Both the position numbers and the translations under genes were made by a program. DNA of 64,000 nt from an uncultured Actinomycetes bacterium (GTDB lineage: Bacteria; Actinomycetota; Actinomycetes; Mycobacteriales; Nakamurellaceae): positions 124,001-188,000 of the forward strand of contig CALANS010000212.1 of NCBI GenBank assembly GCA_937926105.1, written 5' to 3'. Positions 18,713 to 27,683 of the stretch are shown one piece after another. The notes under the pieces are model-generated. The model was not told the DNA's origin. It made no database searches and was given only the letters and a program-made list of their open reading frames with translations. The stretch's first letter is position 1. Each line of letters opens with the position of its first letter.

Positions 18713-19780
18713 GTGATCATGCACGCAGCACTCCGGATCGCCGTCATCGGCGCCGGCTACTGGGGACCGAACCTGGTCCGCAATTTCCGCAACGCTCCCG
18801 ACTGGGATCTGGTGGCGGTCTGCGATCTGGATGAGGCGAAGGCCCGCAGGGTAATCGGAGGCCGCTCCACCGTCGAGGTGGAGACCTCGGTGGACCGCCT
18901 GCTGGGGCGTGCGGACATCGATGCCGTGGCGGTGGCCACCCCGGTGCAGACCCACGCCGACCTGACCCATCGCGCTATCGCGGCCGGCAAGCACGTACTG
19001 GTGGAAAAGCCCCTGGCGGATACCCCGGAGACCGCTGCCGGCATGGTCGAGGCCGCGGATCGGGCCCGGGTCGTCCTGATGACGGACCACACCTACTGCT
19101 ACACACCCGCGGTGCAATACATCCAGCGGGCCATCGCCGGCGGAGATCTCGGCGAGATCTTGTACATCGACTCGGTGCGTATCAACCTGGGACTGGTGCG
19201 CCCGGACGTCGACGTGATCTGGGACCTCGCTCCGCACGACCTGTCGATCCTGGATTTCGTGCTACCGGGAGCTCTGAATCCGGAGACCGTCGCCGCCAGC
19301 GGCGCGGACCCGCTGGGTGCCGGCCGGGCCTGCGTGGGCTACCTGTCGATGCCGCTGGCCGGTGGGGGGATGGCCCACGTGCACGTCAATTGGCTCTCGC
19401 CCACCAAGATCCGGCAAATGGTGATTGGTGGCAGCCGGCGCACTCTGGTCTGGGACGACCTCAACCCACAGCAGCGGGTGGCCATTCACGACCGTGGCGT
19501 CGACCTCGCCACCCAGGCCGCCGATGCCGAGCAGCGCCGGGAGGTGACCGTGTCCTACCGGCTGGGGAGCATCACCGTCCCGGCGTTGCCGGAGCGGGAG
19601 GCGCTGTCCACCATGGTGGCCGAGTTCGCCGCATCCATTCGCCAGGGTCGGCCGCCGCGCACCGACGGGCGGTCCGGACTGCGAGTCCTGTCGGTGCTCG
19701 ACGCCGCCTCCGGATCGCTGGCCATGGGGGGCATGCCGATGCCGCCCGCTGCCGCGACGGTGCCGGCACCGGCCGCGTGA
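18713..19780 (+). CDS. Gfo/Idh/MocA oxidoreductase, WlbA-like UDP-sugar 3-dehydrogenase
   Basis: NAD(P)-dependent sugar oxidoreductase, 355 aa. It has a Rossmann loop GAGYWG (13-18), the family motif EKP (98-100), and YIDSVRINLGL and DLAPHDLSILDF typical of WlbA/WbpB, which oxidise C3 of UDP-GlcNAcA before amination. The C-terminal beta-sheet domain is complete. The GTG start abuts the previous stop (18712); an ATG six bases later (18719) is an equally likely start, with GAGGATGA upstream. Two DegT aminotransferases follow in the operon and a WlbB/WbpD-like acetyltransferase lies at 44861, so this enzyme likely feeds 3-amino-sugar synthesis. The exact substrate is inferred. Confidence 0.85.
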   Translation: MIMHAALRIAVIGAGYWGPNLVRNFRNAPDWDLVAVCDLDEAKARRVIGGRSTVEVETSVDRLLGRADIDAVAVATPVQTHADLTHRAIAAGKHVLVEKPLADTPETAAGMVEAADRARVVLMTDHTYCYTPAVQYIQRAIAGGDLGEILYIDSVRINLGLVRPDVDVIWDLAPHDLSILDFVLPGALNPETVAASGADPLGAGRACVGYLSMPLAGGGMAHVHVNWLSPTKIRQMVIGGSRRTLVWDDLNPQQRVAIHDRGVDLATQAADAEQRREVTVSYRLGSITVPALPEREALSTMVAEFAASIRQGRPPRTDGRSGLRVLSVLDAASGSLAMGGMPMPPAAATVPAPAA

Positions 19781-19819
19781 AACATCTGCCGAACCGACAC
19801 GGAAATGGGGAATAGTGCC

Positions 19820-20815
19820 ATGAGTTCGTTGAGCGGTGCCACGGTCCTGGTGACCGGAGGCGCCGGCACCATCGGTTCGACGCTGGTGGATGAGCTGTGT
19901 CGCCGTGGTGTCGGCCGCGTCACCGTGCTGGACAACCTGGTCCGGGGGCGGCGGGAGAATCTCGCGGATGCGCTGCTCGACCCCAGGGTCGAGTTGGTCG
20001 TCGGTGACCTGCGGGAGGTCGACCTGGTGCACGATCTGGTGCGCGGCACCGACATCGTGTTTCACCAGGCAGCCATCCGCATCACCCAGTGCGCCGAGGA
20101 GCCCAGGCTGGCCCTGCAGGTGCTGGTGGACGGCACCTTCACCGTGCTGGAGGCGGCGGCCGAGCACAAGGTGGACAAGCTGATCGCCGCATCGTCGGCG
20201 TCCGTCTACGGCCTGGCCGAACAGTTCCCGACGGGGGAACGGCACCATCACCACAACAACGACACCTTCTACGGTGCTGCCAAGTCCTTCAACGAGGGCA
20301 TGCTGCGCAGCTTCCGTGCCATGTACGGGTTGGACTACGTGGCGCTGCGCTACTTCAATGTCTACGGACCCAGGATGGACATCCATGGCCTGTACACCGA
20401 GGTGCTGATCCGGTGGATGGAGCGCATCGCCGATGGCCGGCAACCGATCATCTTCGGCGACGGCGCCCAGACGATGGACTTCGTTTACACCACGGACATT
20501 GCCCGAGCCAACGTGCTCGCGGCCGAGTCGACGGTGCGGGAGGGCGTGTACAACGTGGCGCGTGGCGAGGAGACCTCGTTGCGGGGGCTGGCGCAGGCGC
20601 TGCTGTCGGCCATGGGCTCGGATCTGGGCATCGAGTTCGGACCGGAACGCGCGGTCAACGGTGTGACTCGCCGGCTGGCGGACATCGCTGCAGCGCAGCG
20701 CGATCTCGGCTTCGTCGCCGAGGTGGGCCTGCACGACGGGCTGCGCATGCTGGTCGACTGGTGGCGCTCGGAACAAGCTGCCACGCTGCGGGTGCCCGCG
20801 GAGGTCGGCTCGTGA
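19820..20815 (+). CDS. NAD-dependent nucleotide-sugar epimerase/dehydratase (extended SDR)
   Basis: Extended short-chain dehydrogenase with TGGAGTIGS at the N-terminus, LVVGDLREVD, SSASVYG, YGAAK (catalytic Tyr/Lys) and RYFNVYGPRMD, about 331 aa. It works on UDP- or dTDP-sugars (epimerisation or dehydration) in the cytosol. The frame opens at 19805, but ATG 19820 has GGGG nine bases upstream and begins the conserved fold promptly. The stop overlaps the GTG of the next gene (GTGA). The natural run HHHHNN before the YGAAK block is typical of this subgroup (HHPYNN-like) and is not a tag. Whether it epimerises or dehydrates is not resolved. Confidence 0.88.
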   Translation: MSSLSGATVLVTGGAGTIGSTLVDELCRRGVGRVTVLDNLVRGRRENLADALLDPRVELVVGDLREVDLVHDLVRGTDIVFHQAAIRITQCAEEPRLALQVLVDGTFTVLEAAAEHKVDKLIAASSASVYGLAEQFPTGERHHHHNNDTFYGAAKSFNEGMLRSFRAMYGLDYVALRYFNVYGPRMDIHGLYTEVLIRWMERIADGRQPIIFGDGAQTMDFVYTTDIARANVLAAESTVREGVYNVARGEETSLRGLAQALLSAMGSDLGIEFGPERAVNGVTRRLADIAAAQRDLGFVAEVGLHDGLRMLVDWWRSEQAATLRVPAEVGS

Positions 20816-21948
20816 GCCGCATCAACGTGATGCAGCCCCTGCTCGGCCAGGAGGAGATCGACGCCGTCGCCGAGGCCATCGCCTCCGGGTGGGTTGCTCA
20901 GGGCCCCCGGGTCAAGGCGTTCGAGTCCGCGTTCGCCGATGCCGTGCGTGCCGAGCACGCGGTGGCGGTCTCCAGCTGCACGACGGCGCTGCACCTGGCG
21001 CTGATCGTCGCCGGGGTGAGCGCCGGCGATGATGTGGTCGTACCGTCGCTGTCGTTCATCGCCACCGCCAATGCGGCCGCATACGTCGGCGCCAGGGCGG
21101 TCTTCGCCGACGTCGAGCGGCAGAGCGGAAACCTCACCGCGGCCACCGTGCAGGCGGCGCTCACGCCCGCCACCACCGCGGTGATCGCGGTGGATCAGGG
21201 TGGGGTCCCCGTCGACCTGGACGGCATCCGGGCAGTCTGTGAGCCTCGGGGCATCGTCGTCGTCGAGGACGCCGCCTGTGCCGCGGGGTCGACCTATCGT
21301 GGCGGGCCGGTCGGCGCCGGAGCCGCCGTCACCGCCTGGTCGTTCCACCCTCGCAAGATTGTCACCACCGGCGAGGGCGGAATGATCACCACCGGGTCCG
21401 CCTCGTGGGCGGAGCGGGCACGCACCCTGCGCGAGCACGCCATGTCGGTTTCCGCCGCCGATCGGCACGCCAGCGTGCTGCCGCCCGCAGAGCACTACTC
21501 GGAGATCGGCTTCAACTTCCGAATGACGGATCTGCAGGCCGCCATGGGACTCGTCCAGCTGAGTCGGCTGCCCGGGGTGGTCGACCGGCGGCGCGCGCTG
21601 GCCGGCAACTACGCCAAGGCGATCGCCGATGTCCCCGGTCTGCGGCTGGTGGCTGATCCGTCGTTCGGCACCACGAACTTCCAATCCTGTTGGGTCGAGG
21701 TGGGCGCCGATTACGGCACCGACCGCGAGGGCCTGCTGGCTGCGCTGGCAGCGGCGGACATTTCGGCCCGTCGGGGCATTATGGCGGCCCACCGCCAGCC
21801 CGCCTACGCAGGCCGAGACGACGGCGACGCGACCCTGCACAACACCGAGCATCTGACCGACAGCACGCTCATCCTGCCGCTGTACCACCAAATGTCGGAC
21901 TCCGAGCAGGCCCGAGTGGTCGACGTGCTGCGCGCCGGGGCGGGCTGA
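20812..21948 (+). CDS. DegT/DnrJ/EryC1-family sugar aminotransferase (first copy)
   Basis: PLP-dependent aminotransferase that puts an amino group on a keto nucleotide-sugar. The 378-residue chain has SSCTTALHLAL (phosphate-binding loop), VVEDAACAAGSTYRG and the internal-aldimine Lys182 in SFHPRKIVTTGEGGM, the form seen in PglE/LegC/SpsC-like enzymes. The open frame runs upstream to 20089 through the previous gene, but GTG 20812 overlaps its stop (GTGA) and follows a GGAGG-like site. The PglD/NeuD-like acyltransferase that follows 3 bp later would acylate the amine, giving a PglE-PglD-type pair. Confidence 0.9.
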   Translation: MSRINVMQPLLGQEEIDAVAEAIASGWVAQGPRVKAFESAFADAVRAEHAVAVSSCTTALHLALIVAGVSAGDDVVVPSLSFIATANAAAYVGARAVFADVERQSGNLTAATVQAALTPATTAVIAVDQGGVPVDLDGIRAVCEPRGIVVVEDAACAAGSTYRGGPVGAGAAVTAWSFHPRKIVTTGEGGMITTGSASWAERARTLREHAMSVSAADRHASVLPPAEHYSEIGFNFRMTDLQAAMGLVQLSRLPGVVDRRRALAGNYAKAIADVPGLRLVADPSFGTTNFQSCWVEVGADYGTDREGLLAALAAADISARRGIMAAHRQPAYAGRDDGDATLHNTEHLTDSTLILPLYHQMSDSEQARVVDVLRAGAG

Positions 21949-21951
21949 GCG

Positions 21952-22656
21952 ATGGCAACCGAACCGCTCCTGTTGATTGCCGCCGGCGGCTTGGCGAGGG
22001 AGGCCCTCGCCGCGCTGCGCGCCGCCGGTGCCCAGCATGCGGTGGGCCTGCTCGATGATGATCCGGACCTGCACGGCAGCACCGTTGGGGGTGTCGGCGT
22101 GCTGGGCCCCATCGAGTTGGCGGAGTCCTATGGTGACGTACGACTGGTGGTCTGCGCGGGATCCGGCGCAGTACGCGAGGCGATCGTGACCAGGCTGGCC
22201 GGCCGGGGCATCGGGCCGGATCGGTTCGCGACCGTGGCGCACCCCAGCGTCACCATGGGTGCCGACTGTCGTGTCGGCCCAGGCAGTGTGCTGCTGGCCA
22301 ATGTGGCGCTCACCACGGACGCCACTCTCGGATCCCATGTCGTCGCGATGCCCCACGTCACCGTCACCCACGACGGGGTGATCGAGGACTTCGCGACACT
22401 CTGCGCGGGGGTGAGCCTGGGCGGCGCGGTCCGGGTCGGCCGGGGTGCCTATCTCGGCATGAATGCCTCGGTGCGACAGCGGGTCTCGGTGGGGGAGCGG
22501 TGCGTCGTGGGCATGGGTGCCGTCGTCCTGACGAGCATCGCCGACGGCTCGATCGTCGTCGGGAACCCCGCGCACGAGTTGCCGATGCGAACGATCATCG
22601 GGGCGCAGCGCAGCGGGACGCGATCGGGTGGCTTGGATTCCAGGGAGGGACGATGA
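21952..22656 (+). CDS. PglD/NeuD-like sugar N/O-acyltransferase
   Basis: Acetyl-CoA-dependent sugar acyltransferase with the two-part NeuD/PglD architecture. An N-terminal Rossmann-like UDP-sugar domain (LIAAGGLAREALAAL, GLLDDDPDLHG) precedes a left-handed beta-helix of hexapeptide repeats (ATVAHPSVTMGADCRVG, VGRGAYLGMNASVRQ). His residues in MPHVTVTHDGVIED are candidates for the catalytic base. Length is 234 aa. It lies between two DegT aminotransferases with a 3-bp gap before and an ATGA overlap after, so it is surely in the operon. The likely product is an N-acetylated amino sugar; the acyl donor is an assumption. Confidence 0.88.
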   Translation: MATEPLLLIAAGGLAREALAALRAAGAQHAVGLLDDDPDLHGSTVGGVGVLGPIELAESYGDVRLVVCAGSGAVREAIVTRLAGRGIGPDRFATVAHPSVTMGADCRVGPGSVLLANVALTTDATLGSHVVAMPHVTVTHDGVIEDFATLCAGVSLGGAVRVGRGAYLGMNASVRQRVSVGERCVVGMGAVVLTSIADGSIVVGNPAHELPMRTIIGAQRSGTRSGGLDSREGR

Positions 22657-23768
22657 CTGTGCAGATTCCGTTGGTGGACCTGGGGGCCCAATGGGCCGAG
22701 ATCGCCGACGAGGTGCACGCGGGCTGGGACACGGTGCTGGCGAACACCGCCTATATCGGCGGGGCCGCGGTGGCCGAGTTCGAGGCGGCATATGCCTGCT
22801 ACCTCGGGGTCGCGCACTGCGTCGGGGTCGGCAACGGCACCGATGCGATCGAGTTGGCGTTGCGCGCGGCCGAAGTGGGCCCGGGGGACGAGGTCGTCCT
22901 GCCGGCAAACACCTTCATCGCGACGGCCGAGGCGGTGGTGCGCGCCGGCGCCACACCGGTGCTGGTGGACGTCGACCCGGAGCAGTTGTTGATCGATCCT
23001 GTGCGGGTTGCCGAGGCGATCACGCCGCGCACCCGGGCGATCGTGCCGGTGCACCTGTTCGGGCAGACCGCCCCGGTGGAACGGCTGCTACCGCTGGCCC
23101 AGGAGTGCGGCGCAGTGATCGTGGAAGATGCCGCGCAGTCCCAGGGCGCCACCCGATTCGGGCGCAGGGCCGGCAGTCTCGGCACCATCGCGGCCACCAG
23201 CTTCTATCCGGGCAAGAACTTGGGGGCGGCGGGGGATGCCGGCGCGGTACTCACCGGCGACCCGGAACTGGCTCGGCGTGTTCGACTGCTGAGTGCGCAC
23301 GGTAGCGAACAGAAATACGTGCACGAGACACTCGGCTTCAACTCCCGGATGGATGCTCTGCAGGCCGTGGTGCTTGCCGCCAAGCTGCGCCGGCTGGACG
23401 GCTGGAACGACGCCCGTCGGGCAGCGGCCGACCGGTACGCGGCGCTGCTGGGCGAGGCGTCGAACATCGTGCTGCCACGCAGCGCCGTAGGCAACGGCGA
23501 TGTCTGGCACCTGTATGTCGTGCGGGTCGCTCACCGGGACCGCGTGCTGGCACGGCTGGGTGACCTCGGCGTGGGCGCCGGCATCCATTACCCCGCTCCG
23601 CTGCACCTGACCAAGCCGTTCGCGGGGCTCGGCGGCGGGACCGGCACCTTCCCGGTTGCGGAGGCCGCGGCCGAGCAGATCCTGTCGTTGCCGTTGTATC
23701 CGCACCTGACCGCGACACTGCAGCGGCACGTCGTCGACGCCTTGGTGACGGCGCTGCGTGATGGATGA
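22653..23768 (+). CDS. DegT-family aminotransferase, WlbE/WbpE-like (second copy)
   Basis: PLP aminotransferase of 371 aa, closest in motif to WbpE/WlbE, which make UDP-GlcNAc(3NH2)A. It has VGVGNGTDAIELALRA, PANTFIATAEAVVRAG, VPVHLFGQTAPVE, VEDAAQSQGA and the PLP-binding Lys188 in SFYPGKNLGAAGDAGAV. It differs clearly from the first copy (SFHPRK), so the two should handle different keto sugars. ATG 22653 overlaps the previous stop and follows CAGGGAGGGACG. Together with the WlbA-like oxidoreductase it points to a 3-amino sugar in the polymer. Confidence 0.9.
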   Translation: MTVQIPLVDLGAQWAEIADEVHAGWDTVLANTAYIGGAAVAEFEAAYACYLGVAHCVGVGNGTDAIELALRAAEVGPGDEVVLPANTFIATAEAVVRAGATPVLVDVDPEQLLIDPVRVAEAITPRTRAIVPVHLFGQTAPVERLLPLAQECGAVIVEDAAQSQGATRFGRRAGSLGTIAATSFYPGKNLGAAGDAGAVLTGDPELARRVRLLSAHGSEQKYVHETLGFNSRMDALQAVVLAAKLRRLDGWNDARRAAADRYAALLGEASNIVLPRSAVGNGDVWHLYVVRVAHRDRVLARLGDLGVGAGIHYPAPLHLTKPFAGLGGGTGTFPVAEAAAEQILSLPLYPHLTATLQRHVVDALVTALRDG

Positions 23769-25257
23769 CGGCGCAGCCGGCGGGAAGGTGACCGCGGATC
23801 CGGCAGCGGGCGTGGCCCGCCCGGTGCTGGCACGCGCCAGCGGTGCCCTCGGATGGAGCCTGCTCAACACCGCGGTGTCCCGACTGGGGACACTCGGAAT
23901 CGGCATCGCACTGGCCCGAATGCTGGGCCCCGCGGAATTCGGTACCTTCGCCGTGGCGACCGTGGCCCTACTGGCCGTACTGAGCTTCAACGAATTGGGC
24001 GTCAGCCTGGCGATCGTCCGATGGCCGGTCGAGCCGGCTGCCATTGCGCCCACGGTCAGCACGATCTCGCTCGTGACCAGCGCGGGTATCACGGTGGCAG
24101 GAGTTGCCGCCGCGCCGGCCTTCGCGGCCGCGATGGGCGCCCCGGATGCCACCCCGGTGGTGCAGGTGATGATGATCAGCGTGCTGATCAACGGGCTGGT
24201 CGCGACGCCCGCCGCCTTGCTGCAGCGGTACTTTCAGCAGTCGCGACGCATGGTGATCGATCAGGTGAACGTCTGGTTGGGGGCGATCATCTCCATCGCG
24301 CTGGCCGCGCTGGGCATGGGGGCGATGAGTCTGGCCATTGGCCGGGTGGCCGGCAGTATGGCATCGGCGGTGCTGTTTCTGGCCTACTCGCCCATGAGGT
24401 ACCGGCTGGGCTTCGACCGCTCTCTCGTGCCGGGGCTGCTCCGGTTCGGGATGCCGTTGGCCGGTGCCAGCGTGGTGGTGTTCGCGCTGGGATACGCCGA
24501 CCAGGTCGTTGCCGGGCATGCGTTGGGTGCAGTCGAACTCGGCTACTACGTGCTCGCGTTCAACCTGGCGAGCTGGCCGGTCAGCATCTTTTCCCAGCCG
24601 CTGCGGTCGGTGGCACCGGCGGCGTTTGCCGCGATGCAGGATGACCCGCCGCAGATGCGGGCGACCCTCAGCTCGGTGATGGGGGTGCTGGCGGCCGTGA
24701 CGATCCCCTGTTGCCTTGTCATTGCGGGCGCCGCATCGCCGCTGGTCACCCTGGTCTACGGGACCGCGTGGGAACCCTCGGCGGGGCCGCTGCTCTGGTT
24801 GGGCGTCTTCGCGGCGTTTCGGATCTTGTTCGAGCTGATCTACGACTACCTGGTGGTGCTGGGCCGGTCCGGAGTGCTGCTGCGAGTGCAGATCGTCGGC
24901 CTGGTCTGCGTGGTGCCGCTGATGCTGGTGGGCGCGCACCTGGCGGGCATTGCCGGAGTGGCGGCCGCCCAGGTCGTGGTGGCTGCGCTGCTGACACTGC
25001 CGATCTACTGTGCGGAGTTGCGTCGGGTGGGGCTGCGCGTCTGGGTGCTGCTGCGCAGGGTTGGGCCGCCCGCCGTCGGTGCCGTGCTGGTCGGCGGCGT
25101 CGCCCATCTGATCAGCGACGCCCGCATCGTAGGCCCGCTGACCACCTCGCTGCTGGCCGGGGCAGCGGCGGTGGTTGCCGTGGGGGCGCTACTCGTCCGC
25201 GACCGGCGGGTGCTCGCCGACCTCAATGCAGCGCGCGGATCGTGGAAGTCGCGATGA
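23761..25257 (+). CDS. Wzx-like polysaccharide flippase (MOP/PST family)
   Basis: Integral membrane protein of about 498 aa with 12-14 predicted hydrophobic helices and no soluble domain. The N-terminal ALGWSLLNTAVSRLGTLGIGIALARMLGPAEFG block and the later LGLARF-type helices match Wzx/RfbX flippases, which move lipid-linked repeat units to the outer face. It overlaps the end of the second DegT gene. I use ATG 23761 (MDDGAAGG); a GTG three bases earlier is in frame. The neighbour downstream starts with an ATGA overlap. Wzx in the same operon as the priming transferase supports a Wzx/Wzy-type pathway. Confidence 0.88.
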   Translation: MDDGAAGGKVTADPAAGVARPVLARASGALGWSLLNTAVSRLGTLGIGIALARMLGPAEFGTFAVATVALLAVLSFNELGVSLAIVRWPVEPAAIAPTVSTISLVTSAGITVAGVAAAPAFAAAMGAPDATPVVQVMMISVLINGLVATPAALLQRYFQQSRRMVIDQVNVWLGAIISIALAALGMGAMSLAIGRVAGSMASAVLFLAYSPMRYRLGFDRSLVPGLLRFGMPLAGASVVVFALGYADQVVAGHALGAVELGYYVLAFNLASWPVSIFSQPLRSVAPAAFAAMQDDPPQMRATLSSVMGVLAAVTIPCCLVIAGAASPLVTLVYGTAWEPSAGPLLWLGVFAAFRILFELIYDYLVVLGRSGVLLRVQIVGLVCVVPLMLVGAHLAGIAGVAAAQVVVAALLTLPIYCAELRRVGLRVWVLLRRVGPPAVGAVLVGGVAHLISDARIVGPLTTSLLAGAAAVVAVGALLVRDRRVLADLNAARGSWKSR

Positions 25258-27647
25258 GGATCCTGGTCTATCCGCACGATCTGGCGATGGGCGGCAGCCA
25301 GCTCAACGCCATCGAACTGGCCGCCGCGGTGCGGGACCTGGGGCACACGGTGGCCATCTACGGGCGCGCCGGATCGCTGAACGACCGGATCCGGCAGCTG
25401 GGGTTGGAATTCATCGCTGCTCCGGTACCGGGGCGGCGCCCGTCACCTCGAGTCATCGGGGATTTGCGTGCGGTGATCCGAGACCGAGGCATCGACATCG
25501 TGCACGGCTACGAATGGCCCCCGGTGCTGGAGGCGGCACTGGCGGTGCGCGGTAGCGGTGCCATCGCCGTGGCAACGGTCATGTCGATGTCGGTGGCACC
25601 GTTCATTCCACGCACCATGACGGTGCAGGTGGGCACGGAGCAGATTGCCAGCGCCGAGCGAGCCCGGGGCCGGCTGCGGGTGGACGTGATGGAGCCTCCC
25701 GTCGACCTCGTGCACAACGCGCCGGGGTCGCCGGGCGCGCTGCGAGATTTTCGGGTGCGCTGGGGCGTGGCAGATGGCGAGTTCACCGTCGTCTGCGTGA
25801 GTCGGCTGGCGCACCAACTGAAGCTGGAGGGACTGCTGTCGGCGATCCGGGCGACGGGAGAGTTGGCCGCCCGGTTACCGGTGCGGCTGCTGCTGGTCGG
25901 TGACGGGCCGGCCCGGCAGCAGGTGTCAGCGGCGGCGGCGGACGCCAACCGCCGGGCCGGACGGGAGGTCGTGACGCTCACCGGCGAACTGCTCGACCCG
26001 CGGCCCGCCTACGCGTCGGCGGACGTCGTGATCGGGATGGGCGGCTCCGCGCTGCGCGCTCTGGCGTTCGGTAAGCCGCTGATCGTGCAGGGCGAGCACG
26101 GATACTTTCGGCTGCTGTCTCCGCAGACCGTCGACGAATTCCTCTGGCAGGGCTGGTACGGGATCGCGAATCCGGCCGTTGCGGGCCACCAGCGGCTTGC
26201 GGATTTGCTGGCTGATCTGCTGCCCGACCCCGCCCGTCGCGACGCGCTGGGCGCCTTCGGGCGCCGGCTCGTGGAGACGCGGTTTTCGCTGCACGACGCA
26301 GCCCGGCGGCAGGTGGAGGTGTACGTCCGGTCCGCCGGCGGACGGGCGGGCCGGTCGGAGCGCGCCCTCGGCGCCGTCGCCTCGCTCGTCGAGTACGGCC
26401 GGTATCAGGCGCGCCGCAAGGCATTGCGACTGGTCGGTCGTCGCGCGACCGACGATTTCAACGCCGAACCGGTGGCCGGATGGGCCACCGACCGCTCGCG
26501 TGCGAACCATCTCGGCATGGTCGTGTATGTCGCCGGGGTCCCGTGGGATGGCGTCCGCGGAACCGATCGCCAATTGGTGACGGCCGTGTCGACCCAGCGC
26601 CCCGTGCTGTGGGTGGACCCTCCGGTGTCGGTCGTCAGTCTGCGGCGGGCCCGACGTGCGGGAGCCGTGCTGCACCCGGTCGGTCTGTCGGCGGTCAGCC
26701 CCACGATCTGGCGGCTGCGGGTGCGCTCGGTGCCTGGATTCTCCCGACCGGTCGCCCGCTCGGTCGCCAGGGCACAACTCGCGCGGGCGGTTCGGCGCGC
26801 GGCCAGTGAGATCACCCTACCGGTGCACGGTGTGGTGCTGGCCCATCCAATGGGCCGGTTCCCCGGCGGCCTGCCGGGTCGCCGGCTGTACTACGTGACC
26901 GACGACTGGCCGGAAGCGGCCGGAATGATGGGGCTCGGACGGCGCGCCATCCTGGCTCATCAGCGGCACAATCTGCGCAGCGCGGATGTCGTTGCCGCCG
27001 TCTCCGATGCGCTGGTCGGTAGTCTGGGCGCCGCGGGCCGGCCGGGCCTGCCCATGCACGTGCTGCCCAACGGATGCACCCCGTCCGCCGCATCCGCGGA
27101 CACCGCCGCGGCCGGTCCAGGCGAGCGTCGGGTGGGGCTGGTGGGCCAGCTCAACGAGCGGCTGGACTTCGACATCCTGGACGCGCTCGCGGCCACCGGC
27201 AGCGCGATGCTGGTCGTGGGCCCACGCACCGATCGGGATCCGCGGGTTCGGGAGCGGCTGGACCGCTTCCTGTCGTCCCCGACGGTGCACTGGGTGGGCC
27301 CGCGACCGGCCGCCGAGATTCCAGACCATCTCAGCCGGGTGGCGGTGGGAATCACGCCGTACGTGGACTCGGCATTCAACAGGGCCAGCTTTCCGCTGAA
27401 GACCCTGGAATACCTGGCAGCCGGTCTGCCGGTGGTATCGACGGATCTCCCGGCGACCCGCTGGCTGGACACCGACCTGATCGACATCGCCGGCAGCCCA
27501 GCCGCGTTCGTCGATGCGGTGGCCGAGCACCTGACGGCGGATCGGGGCGAGGCGGCGGCCGCGCGGCGCGCGTTCGCCGAGACGCACAGCTGGCGGGCCA
27601 GGGCGGACACCCTGCTGGAGTTGTTGGATGGCCGGACCGCCCCCTGA
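25254..27647 (+). CDS. Two-domain glycosyltransferase (tandem GT-B/GT4-like fusion)
   Basis: The 797-residue chain is two glycosyltransferases in one. Domain 1 (about 1-395) is GT4-like: MGGSQLNAIELAAAV, VSRLAHQLKLEGLL, LLVGDGPARQQV, GSALRALAFGKPLIVQGE. After a short basic linker, domain 2 starts near residue 420 (MVVYVAGVPWDGVRGTDRQL) and ends with a donor-site block SFPLKTLEYLAAGLPVVSTD near 710. Each half has the two-Rossmann size of a complete GT-B enzyme. It is the last gene of the plus-strand operon starting at 12010 and overlaps the flippase stop (ATGA). It probably adds two successive sugars to the lipid-linked repeat. The longer frame upstream to 24711 is a shadow. Confidence 0.85.
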   Translation: MRILVYPHDLAMGGSQLNAIELAAAVRDLGHTVAIYGRAGSLNDRIRQLGLEFIAAPVPGRRPSPRVIGDLRAVIRDRGIDIVHGYEWPPVLEAALAVRGSGAIAVATVMSMSVAPFIPRTMTVQVGTEQIASAERARGRLRVDVMEPPVDLVHNAPGSPGALRDFRVRWGVADGEFTVVCVSRLAHQLKLEGLLSAIRATGELAARLPVRLLLVGDGPARQQVSAAAADANRRAGREVVTLTGELLDPRPAYASADVVIGMGGSALRALAFGKPLIVQGEHGYFRLLSPQTVDEFLWQGWYGIANPAVAGHQRLADLLADLLPDPARRDALGAFGRRLVETRFSLHDAARRQVEVYVRSAGGRAGRSERALGAVASLVEYGRYQARRKALRLVGRRATDDFNAEPVAGWATDRSRANHLGMVVYVAGVPWDGVRGTDRQLVTAVSTQRPVLWVDPPVSVVSLRRARRAGAVLHPVGLSAVSPTIWRLRVRSVPGFSRPVARSVARAQLARAVRRAASEITLPVHGVVLAHPMGRFPGGLPGRRLYYVTDDWPEAAGMMGLGRRAILAHQRHNLRSADVVAAVSDALVGSLGAAGRPGLPMHVLPNGCTPSAASADTAAAGPGERRVGLVGQLNERLDFDILDALAATGSAMLVVGPRTDRDPRVRERLDRFLSSPTVHWVGPRPAAEIPDHLSRVAVGITPYVDSAFNRASFPLKTLEYLAAGLPVVSTDLPATRWLDTDLIDIAGSPAAFVDAVAEHLTADRGEAAAARRAFAETHSWRARADTLLELLDGRTAP

Positions 27648-27683
27648 ACCACGTCGACGTCGTGCCTGACGTCGGGGCTCTGA

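Noticed and set aside
20242..20265. HHHHNN run in the epimerase resembling a His tag
   Set aside because: The position matches the natural HHPYNN-like loop of this SDR subgroup; nothing else suggests engineered sequence.
20485..22908. Minus-strand ORF of 807 codons over the aminotransferase genes
   Set aside because: Shadow frame: Arg/His/Gly-rich, no domain, fully overlapping four plus-strand genes with family motifs.
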